DNA of 64,000 nucleotides. Origin: JBEBVQ01 sp037190845 (lineage in GTDB: Bacteria > Bacteroidota > Bacteroidia > Chitinophagales > Chitinophagaceae). The notes below the pieces were generated by a model, which searched no databases, was not told where the DNA came from, and worked only from the letters and a program-made list of their open reading frames with translations. This document shows positions 33,737 through 42,035 of this stretch, piece after piece. The stretch lies in contig JBBCJI010000004.1 in the NCBI GenBank assembly GCA_037190845.1, forward strand, positions 62,001 to 126,000, read 5' to 3'. The position numbers and the translations under genes are program-made. Every line of letters starts with the position of its first letter. The first letter of the stretch is position 1.

Positions 33737-35485
33737 TTATTGAAGCAGTATCTTTTTTACTTCAATGATGTTATTCTGCGGGTCTGTTATCCGGAGGAAA
33801 TACACCCCTTTACCTGGCCACGAAGACAGATCAATTTGTACTTGTTGTCGGTCAATCTGCTGGTTAAATACTGTCTGGCCGATGTTGTTGTCAATCCGTA
33901 GAGCATATCCATTCATTGAACTGTAATTCCCGAAGTCTATGTTTAATTGGATGCTTGCAGGATTAGGATATACCTTGATCGTATTTACATTGCCTGGTGC
34001 ATTAATCCCAACGTGTGCCGCCCGAATGATGAGCGTATCCTGTACTGATACATAGGTTGTGTCGTATATGGTTAGGTAGGTTGTATCAGTAACGGTTAAG
34101 TAAGTTGTATCGGTAATGGTCAAGTAGGTTGTATCATTATAAGTCAGTGTGTCATTATAGATTAGTGTATCGGTAACCGTTACATAATTGGTGAATGTGC
34201 AGGTATCGGTTATGGACAAGGTAGCAACATCAGATGTATCACGACAATATGATGAAGACGCTATTACACGAAATTGCTGACCATGATTTTGTAGGGATAT
34301 TTGAGATATGTTTAAAATGCTACCAGTAGTATTTGGATAATTTAACCACCCAAATTCAGGTATGTTTGTTTGCCATTGATACGTTGCATTGGCATCATTT
34401 CCTCCAACAACGAATTGAACACTCCCCCCTAAAGCTGTAGTTATGTTTTGTGGTTGTGCCGTTATTGCGAGCTTGCAAGGTTCAGTGATGTATTTGACTA
34501 ACCTATCTTCCAAAGTTCCACTATAATCATCATTCCATACATTCCTTAATCCGTAGCCTATTTTATCGTTAGGGAATGTCATGGATTTTGTGCTGGCATT
34601 GCTAATATTAGTCCAAGTAAGTCCTCCATCAATAGTTACATAATCTCCACAAAAACCCAATTTTTCCGATGGAAAGTATACGTTGTTTAGAAAGTGTTGA
34701 CTCGGAATAGTATTAACATTTGACCACGTCAATCCTCCATCATTAGTTTTTAACAAATACCCAGTTAGCACAGAAATAAATCCGGTGTCATTATTTATGA
34801 AATGAGCATTGCCTAAATCTATCGAAGTCGGATTATAAATCATATTCCAAGTCTCTCCCCCATCCACACTTTTTAATAATTTCTTTCCATCAAATAAAGC
34901 ATAACCTATACCATTAGTTGGAAAACTTAAACTATTAAAAGTGAAAACTGCCCCCCCATTATTAGAGTAACTAATGATTAATTTCCAATCAAGGCCACCA
35001 TTAACTGTTTTCCATACCCCCGATTCACCATCAGGGCTCATAATAAATCCGGTGTCTTTACTCAAGAAATGTACATTATGGACATCAATCTTATTGGGAT
35101 TTGTCAAATCCACACCCCAATAACCTTCGGGGGATACTTTACTCCACGTTAGGCCAGCATCAAGAGTTCTGTAAAGCTCTTTCCCTAGACAAACATGGCC
35201 AACATTTAAAGAGACAAATTGTATGTTCAAGTAATGTAGGATGCCTGCTGGTTTTTCCAAAGTAAGTTTATTCCAAGTGACCCCGCCATCGATTGTTTTG
35301 TGAATAGATAACATGCCGAAGATTTCATCCAGTAAACCACAATAACCTGTTGTATCATCTATGAAAAAAATCTTTTCAATTTTAGAATTGGTTGGTGGAA
35401 AGCTTGTGTTAATACGTTGCCATTGTGCTGAAACATTCAAGCAAACTGATAATATCAGTATTACAAGTAAAAAGGATTTTTTCAT
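33737..35485 (-). CDS. YCF48/BNR-repeat T9SS protein carried on the mobile element
   Basis: 582 residues. Signal peptide (KSFLLVILILSVCLNVSAQ). About six YCF48/BNR-like propeller repeats at 20-330, each with a 'DGGLTW' turn (VDGGETWNMIYN, NDGGLTWSNVN). Then an Ig-like domain (ITAQPQNITTALGGSVQF), a run of five near-identical octapeptides of the TYLTITDT type at about 440-490, and a type A sorting domain (IKVYPNPASIQLNI...IIEVKKILLQ). Predicted surface or secreted protein. The encoding DNA of the octapeptides is a tandem repeat of about 24 bp that could change in length. Unusual cargo for a tRNA-integrated element; E2 lies directly upstream. Confidence 0.88.
   Translation of the reverse strand: MKKSFLLVILILSVCLNVSAQWQRINTSFPPTNSKIEKIFFIDDTTGYCGLLDEIFGMLSIHKTIDGGVTWNKLTLEKPAGILHYLNIQFVSLNVGHVCLGKELYRTLDAGLTWSKVSPEGYWGVDLTNPNKIDVHNVHFLSKDTGFIMSPDGESGVWKTVNGGLDWKLIISYSNNGGAVFTFNSLSFPTNGIGYALFDGKKLLKSVDGGETWNMIYNPTSIDLGNAHFINNDTGFISVLTGYLLKTNDGGLTWSNVNTIPSQHFLNNVYFPSEKLGFCGDYVTIDGGLTWTNISNASTKSMTFPNDKIGYGLRNVWNDDYSGTLEDRLVKYITEPCKLAITAQPQNITTALGGSVQFVVGGNDANATYQWQTNIPEFGWLNYPNTTGSILNISQISLQNHGQQFRVIASSSYCRDTSDVATLSITDTCTFTNYVTVTDTLIYNDTLTYNDTTYLTITDTTYLTVTDTTYLTIYDTTYVSVQDTLIIRAAHVGINAPGNVNTIKVYPNPASIQLNIDFGNYSSMNGYALRIDNNIGQTVFNQQIDRQQVQIDLSSWPGKGVYFLRITDPQNNIIEVKKILLQ
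34050..34175 (-). repeat. Tandem 24 bp repeat inside the T9SS gene
   Basis: About five copies, imperfect, each coding for TYLTITDT or a variant (TYLTVTDT, TYLTIYDT, TYVSVQDT). It forms a Thr/Asp/Tyr-rich stalk between the Ig-like and sorting domains. Confidence 0.75.
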
Positions 35486-35622
35486 TTTTGATTATAATTT
35501 TTTTAAGAGTGGGGGAAATGATTAGTTTTTGAGAAATACAGTACTGCCCCGAACTATGGAGGTCGTGTCGGACTAAATAATGAAACAGGGAAGTAGGGGA
35601 GGTGTGTGGTCATAAGCTACGG

Positions 35623-35838
35623 TAAAAAAGAGAGCGTAGGCTGCTTCTAATTGCCCGTATCTGAGGTCCGACCAAGAACCCGAAGCACAAAGCAAAAAGA
35701 ACGCCTACGCTTTACCGTAGGCGTCTCCTCTTTACTACCCGTGCTTCTCAGAAATTTGGTCGGTTTCAGATACAGGCTTATAAAGCGAAAACGCAATTTA
35801 TTTATTGGTGTCTATCTATTTATAGCAGTTGGTTTTAT
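35623..35838 (-). ncRNA. Structured element E2: candidate pseudoknotted RNA, same plan as E1
   Basis: Helices (plus-strand coordinates): B 35657-35675 with 35756-35773; C 35682-35688 with 35741-35747 and 35696-35700 with 35729-35733; A 35631-35641 with 35703-35713 (11 pairs, one G-U), linking the loop to the flank; D either 35708-35714 with 35781-35787, or 35721-35727 with 35788-35794. On the minus strand a -7 box TATTTTTG (35844-35851) lies upstream, and helix A is followed by TCTCTTTTTT. The loop also holds an 8 bp hairpin (35701-35708 with 35717-35724) that competes with helix A. Paired bases differ from E1, but GAGGT and TTTC in helix B, CCCG before helix C, and CTATCTAT beyond D are shared. 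Confidence 0.6.
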
Positions 35839-35843
35839 TAGCA

Positions 35844-35851
35844 CAAAAATA
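35844..35851 (-). promoter_or_regulatory. -7 box of E2
   Basis: TATTTTTG on the minus strand, a perfect TAnnTTTG match, at the end of E2 opposite its U-tract. No convincing -33 element. Confidence 0.45.
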
Positions 35852-36912
35852 GCGCTTTTTAAGATCGTCATATCATATCATGCAATATCAAAGCACATTC
35901 TTTTCTACTACTGATGTTGGATACTTCCGATGAATTTTACAATATTTAAAGTGTAAGGGGGATTCATTATAAAAATCAGGTTCCAATCAGTATCCTTTAC
36001 CAAAAGACAAAATCTGTCTATCTGAAAAATCGTTTAACATAATATTAACACGTATCATTTCCTGAAATATTTTCAAATATTGATTGTTCAATAGTGCAAA
36101 GAAAATTTCCCGAACAGATCACAATTGATTTGAATTTCCTTACCAAATCAGAAAATCATTTCAATAGCAATCAAAACGCTTTTATATCTATAAAATGTAA
36201 ATAATTATCCCCAAAGCGCAACATATTTGAAGTGGATGCTATGCGAAGTTGTAAAAAACATCAATTTAACATTTCTATAACAAAAATGCGCTCATTTCCA
36301 CAAAAAAGATCTCATTTCATTTGATGATTGAACGATTTTAAGGATGTCTTATATATTGGAAGAAAGAGGAAATAGGAAAGGATATGTTAGACTAAGTATG
36401 TGTAAAACTGAAATAAGCATATAGTTTTCTCTCACTTTTTTTGGAGGATCGGAATGCCTTTATTGATTTAATCATGGATAAATCAAACAACATTTGTTAG
36501 ACCTGATTTATCCAAAAATGAAAGAAACTGTTTTGACGCAATCAGATCCCTTATAATTCCTCATCATACAGGAATTATTGCATGAATTACTGGCATGGAT
36601 AAAAATATCCCTAAAAAATGCTCCGTAGCGATTTGCTCCGTAGCAGAATAGCTACAAAGATTTCTTAAGAATCTTCTGCAACCTAAATCATTTTAAAGTT
36701 GATCCCAACTATGGATTAAATCCATAGCAATCTACACTCGTCACAAGGCGGGACTTGTGATTTTTTTATTAACAAAAAATCAATGTATGCACAAGACATG
36801 TGACAACAGGCATTTTATGCTCAAAAATCAAGACGGATTTTTTGACGACTCGTAGATGTTGGTAGTCAATAAATAAAGCAATAAAAATTTTTACCTAAAT
36901 AAATTTAAAATA
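35852..36912. other. Non-coding AT-rich region upstream of the replication operon
   Basis: About 1 kb without a credible gene. It holds several hairpins: GGATAAATCA with TGATTTATCC (36476-36485/36504-36513), a 19-base palindrome centred on TGGATTAAATCCA (36709-36727), direct repeats of GCTCCGTAGC (36620-36645), and a terminator-like TCACAAG...CTTGTGA followed by seven Ts (36741-36768). Position before the primase operon makes it a candidate origin or copy-control region; inference only. Confidence 0.4.
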
Positions 36913-37278
36913 ATGGAATATGTTAACTGTAACTGCTCGCATAAAATAGAGCAGGTTCTTAATGAACTAAAAGGACTGATTAAAAAATCTAATCCAGAGC
37001 CAGTATCTGAAACAGCCGCGAAGGATAAACTGAATTGTAAACAAGCCATCGCTTTCCTTTCTGAACACGGGTATCCGGTATCTAAATCGTCGTTGTACAA
37101 ATTGACATCAGGAAAGAAAATTCCTTACTCAAAATTCGGTAAACATAACCTTTTTGATGTTCAGGAATTACTGGAATGGTGTAAAGCTCGTACAACATCG
37201 CCCACGCAACAGCAAAATCAGTCATTACAAGCGCTGATTAAACATTCACAGCAAAAAATTCAAAAAAATGGAAAATAG
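36913..37278 (+). CDS. HTH protein, excisionase/MerR-like, first gene of the replication operon
   Basis: 121 residues. A central helix-turn-helix of the excisionase/HTH_17 type lies at about 40-90 (KQAIAFLSEHGYPVSKSSLY then KLTSGKKIPYSKFGKHNLFD), with the usual 'sxxtlykl...ipyxkxgxxxlFdxxeLleW' pattern. The N-terminus has a short CNCSH stretch. It may act as recombination directionality factor or as regulator of the operon. It overlaps the primase-helicase start by 11 bases. Confidence 0.82.
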   Translation: MEYVNCNCSHKIEQVLNELKGLIKKSNPEPVSETAAKDKLNCKQAIAFLSEHGYPVSKSSLYKLTSGKKIPYSKFGKHNLFDVQELLEWCKARTTSPTQQQNQSLQALIKHSQQKIQKNGK

Positions 37279-38824
37279 AATAATAAAAATTGATAAAGGG
37301 ACAGACCTGAATTTGTTGATTAAAGGAATAAAGGATCAACATGAAGAAGAAAGAAGAAATAATAAATACGGTATTAGACCATCAAATTATATGGTATTAA
37401 AACCCATCATAGATGATCCTAAGTTTAAGAGTATTCTGGATTTAATAAACGAGGTTGATTTCGAAGATGATGCGGAAGAAGAAAACCATTCGAACCGGCG
37501 TTCGAAAAAGAGTTTATTAAATGACGAAAATCTTGTAAGAATTATTGAAAACTTACAAGAGGTCGCTCACTCAAGTGGAAGTGGTCTTGTCACAACAAAA
37601 GGCTCCCTCTATATTTATCATGATTCATGGTGGCAAACCATTCCTGAAGACACTTTGAAAATTTTCATAAGAATGGTCGCTATACAATCAGGTATTCGGG
37701 CCAATGAAGCTAAAATTCATAAGAACGATGATAGGTACGTATCTCAATTTAGGAGTACAACCACAATTGAGCCCGCTGAAAATCTCAGAGATCATTTTCT
37801 TATCAATATGCAGAATGGTGTCTTGTGTATTAAAGACGGAGAAACAGGTTTTCACACACCTAAACGGGAAGATTTTCTTACTCACAAGCTTCCATTTAAA
37901 TACGACCCTGATGCCAAAGCGCCGCTCTTTCAAAAGTTTATTGACAGGGTATTGCCAGATAAAGAATGTCAAGATATTATTTTTGAATTTATCGGATCAG
38001 TTTTTACCAATTTAAAGCTGGAAAAGGTTTTGATGTTGGTGGGTGATGGTGCAAACGGGAAAAGTGTTTTGTCTGATATTATCACCGCCTTATTCGACAG
38101 TGATAATGTAACTGAATATTCTCTACAAAGTCTGTGTGATAACAAGGATACATGTCGAGCAGGTATTGAGCACAAGCTACTAAACTGGAGTACAGAGACT
38201 GGAAGTGGAAAGTTTGATGTGGAGGCATTTAAAAAACTTGCAAGCGGAGAACCAATTGAAGCACGTTCATTATACCATGATAAGTATATAATAAAACAGT
38301 ACGCAAGACTTGCTTTTTGTTCCAATAGCATGCCAAGTAGTGAATTTACCCATGCTTTCTTTAGGCGTTTATTGATCATCCCATTTCAAGTTACTATCAG
38401 CGATGACGAGAAAGACATTAAGTTGTCGGAAAAAATTATTCTGACAGAATTACCTGGAGTCTTTAATCTGGTAATGGACGGCATCAAACGTTTGGTGGAA
38501 AATAAAGCCTTTACACATTCTTCAATTGTTGAAAACATAATTTCAAAATATCGGACGGAAAGTAACAATGTCGCTGTTTTTGTTAAAGAATTGAACTTAA
38601 AACCTTCAACTGATAAAAAAATAAGAACAAATGACTTGTTGACTGAATATCAGCTATTCTGTAAAACGAATGGATATCATCCAAGCAGCAGATCAAAATT
38701 TCATGACAGGTTAAAGCAGTTAGGTTTTCAGTTAAAAGAAGGAGCTAACCACTACATGTATATCTGGTGTGAGCGTTCATTAAGCGATCTTGACCAAACT
38801 ATCATGAATGAAATATTAAATTAG
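37268..38824 (+). CDS. D5/P4-type primase-helicase
   Basis: 518 residues. N-terminal D5-like region (FLTHKLPFKYDPDAKAPLFQ), then an SF3 helicase core with Walker A GDGANGKS (259-266), Walker B/C region (KLLNWSTETGSGKFDVEAFK, KLASGEP) and arginine-finger region AFFRRLLIIPFQ. A C-terminal winged-helix-like part follows (KTNGYHPSSRSKFHDRLKQL). Such proteins start replication of P4-like satellites and integrative elements. No separate archaeo-eukaryotic primase domain is seen here; the next gene may provide it. It overlaps the HTH gene by 11 bases. Confidence 0.88.
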   Translation: MENRIIKIDKGTDLNLLIKGIKDQHEEERRNNKYGIRPSNYMVLKPIIDDPKFKSILDLINEVDFEDDAEEENHSNRRSKKSLLNDENLVRIIENLQEVAHSSGSGLVTTKGSLYIYHDSWWQTIPEDTLKIFIRMVAIQSGIRANEAKIHKNDDRYVSQFRSTTTIEPAENLRDHFLINMQNGVLCIKDGETGFHTPKREDFLTHKLPFKYDPDAKAPLFQKFIDRVLPDKECQDIIFEFIGSVFTNLKLEKVLMLVGDGANGKSVLSDIITALFDSDNVTEYSLQSLCDNKDTCRAGIEHKLLNWSTETGSGKFDVEAFKKLASGEPIEARSLYHDKYIIKQYARLAFCSNSMPSSEFTHAFFRRLLIIPFQVTISDDEKDIKLSEKIILTELPGVFNLVMDGIKRLVENKAFTHSSIVENIISKYRTESNNVAVFVKELNLKPSTDKKIRTNDLLTEYQLFCKTNGYHPSSRSKFHDRLKQLGFQLKEGANHYMYIWCERSLSDLDQTIMNEILN

Positions 38825-38861
38825 ATCTCCTTTAATATAAAACAATTCAAAATATAATTTT

Positions 38862-39746
38862 ATGGAAAAAATCACAGTTAGTTTATTTGACAATTATCGG
38901 GATAAGACACCTAAACAAGTTGATCTCTGGGAATGGTTATTACAACCAGATTTTAAAGAGGTGATTGAGAAGATAAGAACACTTGAAAACAAAGAAGAAC
39001 GGGACAAGCTAAAAAGCACACTCCCCTGTATTACACCCAGCGGTATGTTCAACACACGAAAAGCGAGCGAGCTGATTGAACATAGCGGGTATATCTGTAT
39101 TGATATTGATGCAAAAGACAACCCGGCTATACATGATTTTTCCAGTTTAAGAAACGAATTAGCCAACATCATTAATGTCGCTTACGCTGCACTTTCCGTT
39201 AGTGGTAAGGGAGTGTTTTGCCTGATCCCAATAGCTTATCCAGAAAAACATAAGCAGCATTTTGAGGCGCTTAAGACAGCTTTTTTAAGTCTCAATATTA
39301 CAATTGATAAAAGTTGTGGTGACGTATCAAGACTACGGGGGTGTACTTATGACACACACGCCCATGTTAACAGAGAAGCAGTGGTGTTTAAGCACACGTT
39401 TGAATATGAAGAGGTCAGACAGATGCCTTCCATTAAACTTAAAAACTGCCCAAAATTAAAATCGACAAAAGACAATAAGGGAAAAGTTCTGGAAATTATT
39501 TCAAGGTTAGAAAAGTCTGGGATTGATATAACAGAGAACTATAACCAATGGGTTGAGATTGCTGGTTCTTTGGCTAATGAATTTGGAGAAGAAGGTAGGA
39601 GTTTATTTCATGCTGTCAGCCAAATCAATCCCGGTTACAATGCATCGCACGCAGACAACTTGTTTTCTAATTGTCTTGCAGGAAACTACAGCTACAGTAT
39701 TGGTACTTTTTTTCATTGGGCCAAAGAGTACGGAGTTAAGATGTGA
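38862..39746 (+). CDS. BT4734/BF3469-like protein (VirE N-terminal-type, primase-related)
   Basis: 294 residues. The N-terminal half matches BT4734-like proteins: LPCITPSGMFNTRKASELIE, then HSGYICIDIDAKDN and SVSGKGVFCLIPIAYPEKHK, ending RLRGCTYDTHAHVN. The acidic ICIDID stretch is a likely catalytic or metal site, as in related primases. The C-terminal part (210-290) has the primase-C-like end ENYNQWVEIAGSLANEFGEE ... FFHWAKEYG. Third gene of the operon, 37 bp after the helicase. Together the two would prime and unwind the excised element. Confidence 0.85.
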   Translation: MEKITVSLFDNYRDKTPKQVDLWEWLLQPDFKEVIEKIRTLENKEERDKLKSTLPCITPSGMFNTRKASELIEHSGYICIDIDAKDNPAIHDFSSLRNELANIINVAYAALSVSGKGVFCLIPIAYPEKHKQHFEALKTAFLSLNITIDKSCGDVSRLRGCTYDTHAHVNREAVVFKHTFEYEEVRQMPSIKLKNCPKLKSTKDNKGKVLEIISRLEKSGIDITENYNQWVEIAGSLANEFGEEGRSLFHAVSQINPGYNASHADNLFSNCLAGNYSYSIGTFFHWAKEYGVKM

Positions 39747-39849
39747 TCATCATTTGATACACACACTCAATCATTGTAACGCCAGTTTTTTTTGAATCTT
39801 CTCTAATACCATGCCTTCCTACGCATGGGGTTAAACCAGGCAAGAACAG

Positions 39850-39875
39850 TAGCATACAAAAAAATCTATGCTACG
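39850..39875 (+). repeat. Hairpin overlapping a small start codon
   Basis: GTAGCATA and TATGCTAC pair around a loop of 10 bases. The second arm contains the ATG of the 43-codon frame at 39868, so the start would be hidden in the folded RNA. Confidence 0.45.
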
Positions 39876-39999
39876 AGACACCTTAGTTCAAGCAGCGGTT
39901 TATTACGATTCATTTATCGATTTCTTCAATTTGCTTTCAAGATGGTTGTGCCCTTTTGAAAGAGAAATAACATGCGTAAAAGACGTGTTGCATTATTGA
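39868..39999 (+). CDS. Possible small protein (43 residues)
   Basis: MLRDTLVQAAVYYDSFIDFF continues to CVKDVLHY. Short amphipathic helix with two Cys. No family recognised and no clear ribosome site; the ATG lies in a hairpin arm. Could be chance. Confidence 0.25.
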   Translation: MLRDTLVQAAVYYDSFIDFFNLLSRWLCPFEREITCVKDVLHY

Positions 40000-40071
40000 T
40001 TTTAAACAGGGGAAGCCGAAAACCTGATCAAGAGTAGGCACAATTTTTTTTTAATGATTTCATATTTTTTA

Positions 40072-40353
40072 ATGAAAGGTTCAACAATTGAATTACGGGA
40101 TGCTTCCGGGAGAAGGATTTCCAGTATGAGCGCCACAAACCGGGAAGTGGTGGCTGTAGATGATGACTTCGTCGTGGTGTACCGCGGGCGTCTGATCGAA
40201 ATTTACAATGATGCTTGCAGGTGTATTGCATCAATCCCACGTGCAAACAGAGAAGTTGTGTGTGCTGCAAGTGGCACATTCACGGTTAGGCGAGGGCAAA
40301 CAATAGAAGTGTTTGATGGTTTGGGAAAGCGGATCAGCACACGCACTGTTTAA
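40072..40353 (+). CDS. Small three-repeat beta-strand protein
   Basis: 93 residues from ATG 40072 (MKGSTIELRD), or 99 from ATG 40054. It consists of two and a half repeats of about 36 residues: 'xTIEvxDaxGrrIssxxAxNREVVaxxxxFxVxRRG'. The pattern suggests beta hairpins, perhaps an open propeller or beta-helix. Small proteins of this type with 'WIETYD' repeats are frequent in Bacteroidota, but I know of no function. It has no signal peptide. Last gene before the right end of the element. Confidence 0.65.
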   Translation: MKGSTIELRDASGRRISSMSATNREVVAVDDDFVVVYRGRLIEIYNDACRCIASIPRANREVVCAASGTFTVRRGQTIEVFDGLGKRISTRTV

Positions 40354-40368
40354 ATGCAGTGTGATCAG

Positions 40369-40404
40369 AGTGAAGGAAGTGAAGCTCTTTTAAAAAACTT
40401 TTTT
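40369..40404 (+). repeat. GTGAAGGAGGTGAAG repeat, right-end copy 1
   Basis: AGTGAAGGAAGTGAAG followed by CTCTTTTAAAAAACTTTTTT. Differs by one base from copy 2 in the GTGAAG block. Confidence 0.7.
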
Positions 40405-40444
40405 GCAGCAGTTATATGCAAGGGTATATCTATGCTATAACTAA

Positions 40445-40485
40445 AGTGAAGGAGGTGAAGTAGTTTTTTAAAAACTTTTTAAAAA
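40445..40485 (+). repeat. GTGAAGGAGGTGAAG repeat, right-end copy 2
   Basis: AGTGAAGGAGGTGAAG followed by an A/T palindromic run. Third member of the family found at 33582 and 40369. Confidence 0.7.
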
Positions 40486-40538
40486 GATACAGGGTGAGTG
40501 TATTTCTCTTTCTTTTCCTTCTTTTACTCTGGACTGTG

Positions 40539-40563
40539 AAAGCTGTGTGCACATTGTGTGCAC
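40539..40563. repeat. Right copy of the paired GTGTGCAC element
   Basis: Same 25-base block as 25580-25604 (two GTGTGCAC octamers around ATT), in the same orientation, about 40 bp inside the right end. Confidence 0.65.
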
Positions 40564-40570
40564 GGCCACG

Positions 40571-40603
40571 AAAAAAGCCCTTATGGAGTAGTCCATAAGG
40601 GCT

Positions 40604-40610
<7 letters not shown>
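40571..40610. terminator. tRNA-Ala terminator brought by the element
   Basis: AGCCCTTATGGA/TCCATAAGGGCT (40576-40587 with 40592-40603) with A-tract and TTTT flanks. It replaces the displaced terminator now at 25371. Arm sequences differ, but pairing, loop size and flanks are kept. Confidence 0.75.
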
Positions 40611-40689
<79 letters not shown>

Positions 40690-40766
40690 GGAAAGGGATG
40701 CAAATATATACCGCTTTGGCGACTTTTTCAATTTTTCGTAACTTTATAAGATAGCCCTTTTGTTTT

Positions 40767-40925
40767 ATGTGGCAGCAATTGCTTACCTATTTCTACATCC
40801 GCAAGCGCGACAGCAACGAACCGCGGAATCTGAATACCCGTCTGATGCACGGCATGAACCGGATTTCTATATTCATATTCCTTGCAGCGGTCGTTATCAT
40901 GCTGATACGCCTTTTCATGCATTAG
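40767..40925 (+). CDS. Small DUF6728-like membrane protein
   Basis: 52 residues (MWQQLLTYFYIRKRDSNEPR start). It has an N-terminal amphipathic part, the pattern NLNTRLMHGMNRISI and one transmembrane helix (IFIFLAAVVIMLIRLF). This matches the small single-span proteins common next to murB or tRNA genes in Bacteroidota. It is in the same direction as murB, 32 bp upstream. Function unknown. A minus-strand frame over the same bases is a shadow. Confidence 0.7.
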   Translation: MWQQLLTYFYIRKRDSNEPRNLNTRLMHGMNRISIFIFLAAVVIMLIRLFMH

Positions 40926-40957
40926 CACGGCAATGATTCCGGCATTATCTTTACCCC

Positions 40958-41968
40958 ATGCAGGTACAGCATCACGTATCCTTACGCCCTTATAATACAT
41001 TCGGTATAGACGTTCCGGCCGAAATGTTTTTTATGGTTACTGATGCGCAGCAACCGGAACAGTTGGGCAAGTCATCTCTTTTTCCTGAAAAACATGTGCT
41101 GGGTGGCGGAAGTAATATCCTGCTCACGCAACCTGTGTCCGGACTTGTATTGCTCAACAGGCTGAAAGGAATAAAACAGCTCCGTGAAGATGAACATGCC
41201 ATATGGCTGGAAGTACAGTCGGGAGAAGTATGGCACAACCTGGTACTGTATGCGCTGGATAACAACTTGTCGGGCATTGAAAACCTGGCGTTGATACCCG
41301 GTACGGTCGGCGCGGCGCCGATCCAGAATATCGGCGCCTATGGTGTGGAAGCCTGCGAGACGATCGAAAGTGTTACCGGCTGGCATTGGGATGAACAATG
41401 TTTCATCACCCTGACCAATGAGCAATGCCGGTTTGGCTACCGCGACAGCATCTTCAAGCAGGAGCTGAAAGAAAAGATCTTCATCACCTCAGCTATATTC
41501 AGGCTGACAAAGCAGTCTGATTTCAGAACTTCTTACGGCGCTATTGCACAGGAGCTGGAAAGGATGAAGATCGTAGATTTATCTGCCCGGGCGATAGCAG
41601 ATGCCGTCATGAGCATTCGCCGGAGCAAGCTGCCCGATCCGGCAGTAACAGGCAATGCCGGGAGCTTTTTTAAAAATCCGGTGGTGAACATTTCCTTATT
41701 CCGGACGTTGCAGGAGAAGTATCCTGCCATACCATCATACCCGGTTTCCGATACAACCGTGAAGATACCTGCCGGCTGGCTGATCGAGACTTGTGGCTGG
41801 AAAGGCTACCGGAAAGGCGATACGGGCGTTCATGAAAAGCAGGCGCTTGTGCTGGTCAATTACGGGCGGGCAGGGGGCAGCGATATCCGACAATTATCCG
41901 AAGAGATTATCCATTCTGTACAGGAACGGTTTGGCATTACGCTGGAACGGGAGGTGCAGATATGGTAA
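40958..41968 (+). CDS. murB: UDP-N-acetylenolpyruvoylglucosamine reductase
   Basis: 336 residues. MurB reduces UDP-GlcNAc-enolpyruvate to UDP-MurNAc with NADPH and FAD, the second committed step of peptidoglycan synthesis in the cytoplasm. Visible: the N-terminal LRPYNTFGIDVPAE, FAD-binding LGGGSNILL, IPGTVGAAPIQNIGAYG, the catalytic Ser at 236 in NAGSFFKNP, and the C-terminal GWLIETCGWKGY with a late Glu (LSEEIIHS). This is the type I form with the long third domain. A palindromic repeat follows the stop. Confidence 0.96.
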   Translation: MQVQHHVSLRPYNTFGIDVPAEMFFMVTDAQQPEQLGKSSLFPEKHVLGGGSNILLTQPVSGLVLLNRLKGIKQLREDEHAIWLEVQSGEVWHNLVLYALDNNLSGIENLALIPGTVGAAPIQNIGAYGVEACETIESVTGWHWDEQCFITLTNEQCRFGYRDSIFKQELKEKIFITSAIFRLTKQSDFRTSYGAIAQELERMKIVDLSARAIADAVMSIRRSKLPDPAVTGNAGSFFKNPVVNISLFRTLQEKYPAIPSYPVSDTTVKIPAGWLIETCGWKGYRKGDTGVHEKQALVLVNYGRAGGSDIRQLSEEIIHSVQERFGITLEREVQIW

Positions 41969-41978
41969 TAATAAACGC

Positions 41979-42006
41979 GTAGAGACAAGGCATGCCTTGT
42001 CTCTAC
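41979..42006. repeat. 28 bp perfect palindrome, GTAGAGAC family
   Basis: Arms GTAGAGACAAGGCA and its exact complement. A second member with different inner bases is at 58736-58765. Both sit at 3' ends of genes. Confidence 0.8.
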
Positions 42007-42035
42007 CAGACCCTACGATATAATTTTCAATTTAT

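Noticed and set aside
34050..34175. Tandem 24 bp repeats as a CRISPR array
   Set aside because: They are contiguous, have no spacers, and encode an in-frame octapeptide repeat.
35581..35830. E2 as a CRISPR array
   Set aside because: The repeats are inverted and pair with each other; there are no regularly spaced direct repeats and no cas genes in the window.
35651..35914. 87-codon plus-strand frame over E2
   Set aside because: Same reason as for E1; low-complexity basic and hydrophobic product with no start signal.
36000..36900. Small genes in the 1 kb gap before the HTH gene
   Set aside because: No frame with a plausible start or product was found; the region is AT-rich and hairpin-rich and better explained as control DNA.
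40728..41000. 90-codon minus-strand frame
   Set aside because: Shadow of the DUF6728-like gene and the murB start on the plus strand.
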